Shown one piece after another: positions 5,804 to 6,405 of a DNA stretch of 6,405 bases; the first letter of the stretch is position 1, and every line of letters begins with the position of its first letter. The position numbers and the translations under genes are program-made. The stretch is from Oceanospirillaceae bacterium (GTDB lineage Bacteria; Pseudomonadota; Gammaproteobacteria; Pseudomonadales; Balneatricaceae). The notes beneath the pieces were generated by a model. It ran no database searches. It was not told the DNA's origin and saw only the letters and a list, made by a program, of their open reading frames with translations. The stretch is taken from NCBI GenBank assembly GCA_003497765.1, contig DNNY01000097.1, forward strand, positions 1 to 6,405, given 5' to 3'.

Positions 5804-6343
5804 CTAATCTCCAATCCATTCAGACGCTACATCAACGGCATACTGGATTTGGTCTTGGGAAAACCCCCGATTATAAAGATAACGCATCTGTTTCGCCTTA
5901 TCCTGCATAGTCCCCGGTGGTAGCATACCGAAGTGCTTTTGCCGTTGACGCAAAGCAGAGGCAAACCAATCATGATTCTCTTCTTCGATTGCCAAGGCAA
6001 GATGTTCACTACTTAGTCCATACTGTTTTGCCCATTGGCGTATGCGCGCCAAACCATAACCTGCTTGGGCTTTACTACGCACTAGCATACCTGCATAACG
6101 CCTATCGCTTTGCAGGTCTAAATCAGCTAAGTCATCCAACAAGGCTTCAATATCTACAAAATCACGATAATGATTAAGTTTGTAAGCTAGTTGCAAACGT
6201 GAATGCTCGCGCCTAGCTAATAGCATAATAGCCTTATCACGAGCTTGGGCAAGCAACTGCTTGTCCGTAAGACCATTGGGGTCCAATACTTCCAACTCAG
6301 TGGCCGGCAATGTTATATTGGACTCCAACTTAATCTGTTCCAT
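5804..6343 (-). CDS. recX: RecX, regulator of RecA
   Basis: RecX binds RecA filaments and modulates, usually inhibits, their extension and activity in recombination and the SOS response. The 179-residue product is slightly longer than E. coli RecX (166), with the extra length at the N-terminus. The helical-repeat family pattern is clear: AIMLLARREHSRLQLAYKL (38-56), a downstream DLDLQSDRRYAGMLV segment (74-88), the signature GYGLARIRQWAKQYGLS (95-111), and the C-terminal MRYLYNRGFSQDQI (153-166) matching the RFLLYRGY region of E. coli. No signal peptide or membrane segment is seen. The ATG at 6343 has no clear ribosome binding site; a 7-bp hairpin occupies that position, ending 5 bases before the ATG. 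Translation may therefore be low or coupled to the upstream gene, in line with the low RecX levels known elsewhere. A shorter start near residues 19-30 cannot be excluded. Confidence 0.95.
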   Translation of the reverse strand: MEQIKLESNITLPATELEVLDPNGLTDKQLLAQARDKAIMLLARREHSRLQLAYKLNHYRDFVDIEALLDDLADLDLQSDRRYAGMLVRSKAQAGYGLARIRQWAKQYGLSSEHLALAIEEENHDWFASALRQRQKHFGMLPPGTMQDKAKQMRYLYNRGFSQDQIQYAVDVASEWIGD

Positions 6344-6348
6344 CTATA

Positions 6349-6367
6349 TTCACAATAAGCTTGTGAA
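6349..6367 (-). repeat. Perfect 7-bp hairpin just upstream of recX
   Basis: On the minus strand TTCACAA (6361-6367) and TTGTGAA (6349-6355) pair perfectly around a 5-base loop. The stem ends 5 bases before the recX ATG and begins straight after a TAA in one frame. No T-tract follows, so it is not a classic terminator. It could limit ribosome access to recX, slow transcription between the upstream gene and recX, or be an operator. Confidence 0.6.
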
Positions 6368-6405
6368 TTAGAAAGTTAAAGGCGTTACCTTATCATCGGT
6401 TTCAG
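6368..6405 (-). CDS. Possible 3' end of an upstream gene (recA is the usual neighbour)
   Basis: One minus-strand frame entering from the right edge gives ETDDKVTPLTF followed by TAA at 6368-6370, 24 bp before recX. Bacterial RecA proteins usually end in a variable acidic tail, and recA normally precedes recX, so this may be the RecA C-terminus. Eleven codons are too few for recognition, and another frame that stops at 6385-6387 is an alternative. This call rests on position far more than on sequence. Confidence 0.27.
   Translation of the reverse strand, partial: ETDDKVTPLTF

Overview
The window looks like chromosomal housekeeping DNA from a gammaproteobacterium with moderate G+C (roughly the mid-40s percent by eye). 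The evidence is a CsrA almost identical to the E. coli protein, the order recX, alaS, lysC, csrA, tRNA-Ser (the alaS-lysC-csrA/rsmA part is familiar from Pseudomonas and relatives), and a RimB-RimK pair. A non-enteric, possibly marine or Pseudomonas/Cellvibrio-like lineage fits best, but I cannot name the genus from sequence alone.

Every gene I can support lies on the minus strand, so transcription runs from high to low coordinates. From the right edge: 11 codons and a stop that may be the tail of an upstream gene (recA is the usual neighbour, not proven); recX (5804-6343); a 254-bp non-coding gap holding the alaS control region; alaS (2940-5549); a 39-bp gap; lysC (1662-2900); a 137-bp gap with a perfect 10-bp inverted repeat and the csrA leader; csrA (1336-1524); a weak terminator-like hairpin that overlaps the promoter of tRNA-Ser(GCU) (1171-1260); a 110-bp spacer; rimB (601-1047, GTG start); a 27-bp gap; and the first 191 codons of rimK, cut by the left edge.

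Functionally, recX controls RecA recombinase. alaS charges tRNA-Ala and edits mischarged tRNA. lysC catalyses the first step of lysine, threonine and methionine synthesis from aspartate. csrA is a global RNA-binding regulator. The tRNA reads AGC/AGU serine codons. RimK adds glutamates to the C-terminus of ribosomal protein S6, and RimB is its protease-like partner. Translation and post-transcriptional control are therefore the theme, but the genes are ordinary members of known families.

I found no undescribed system, mobile element, CRISPR array or phage gene. The points worth checking are in the non-coding DNA: possible CsrA sites in the csrA leader and at the rimK ribosome binding site, the lysC-csrA palindrome, a possible internal start in lysC, a hairpin just before the recX start, and two oddities of the tRNA-Ser.
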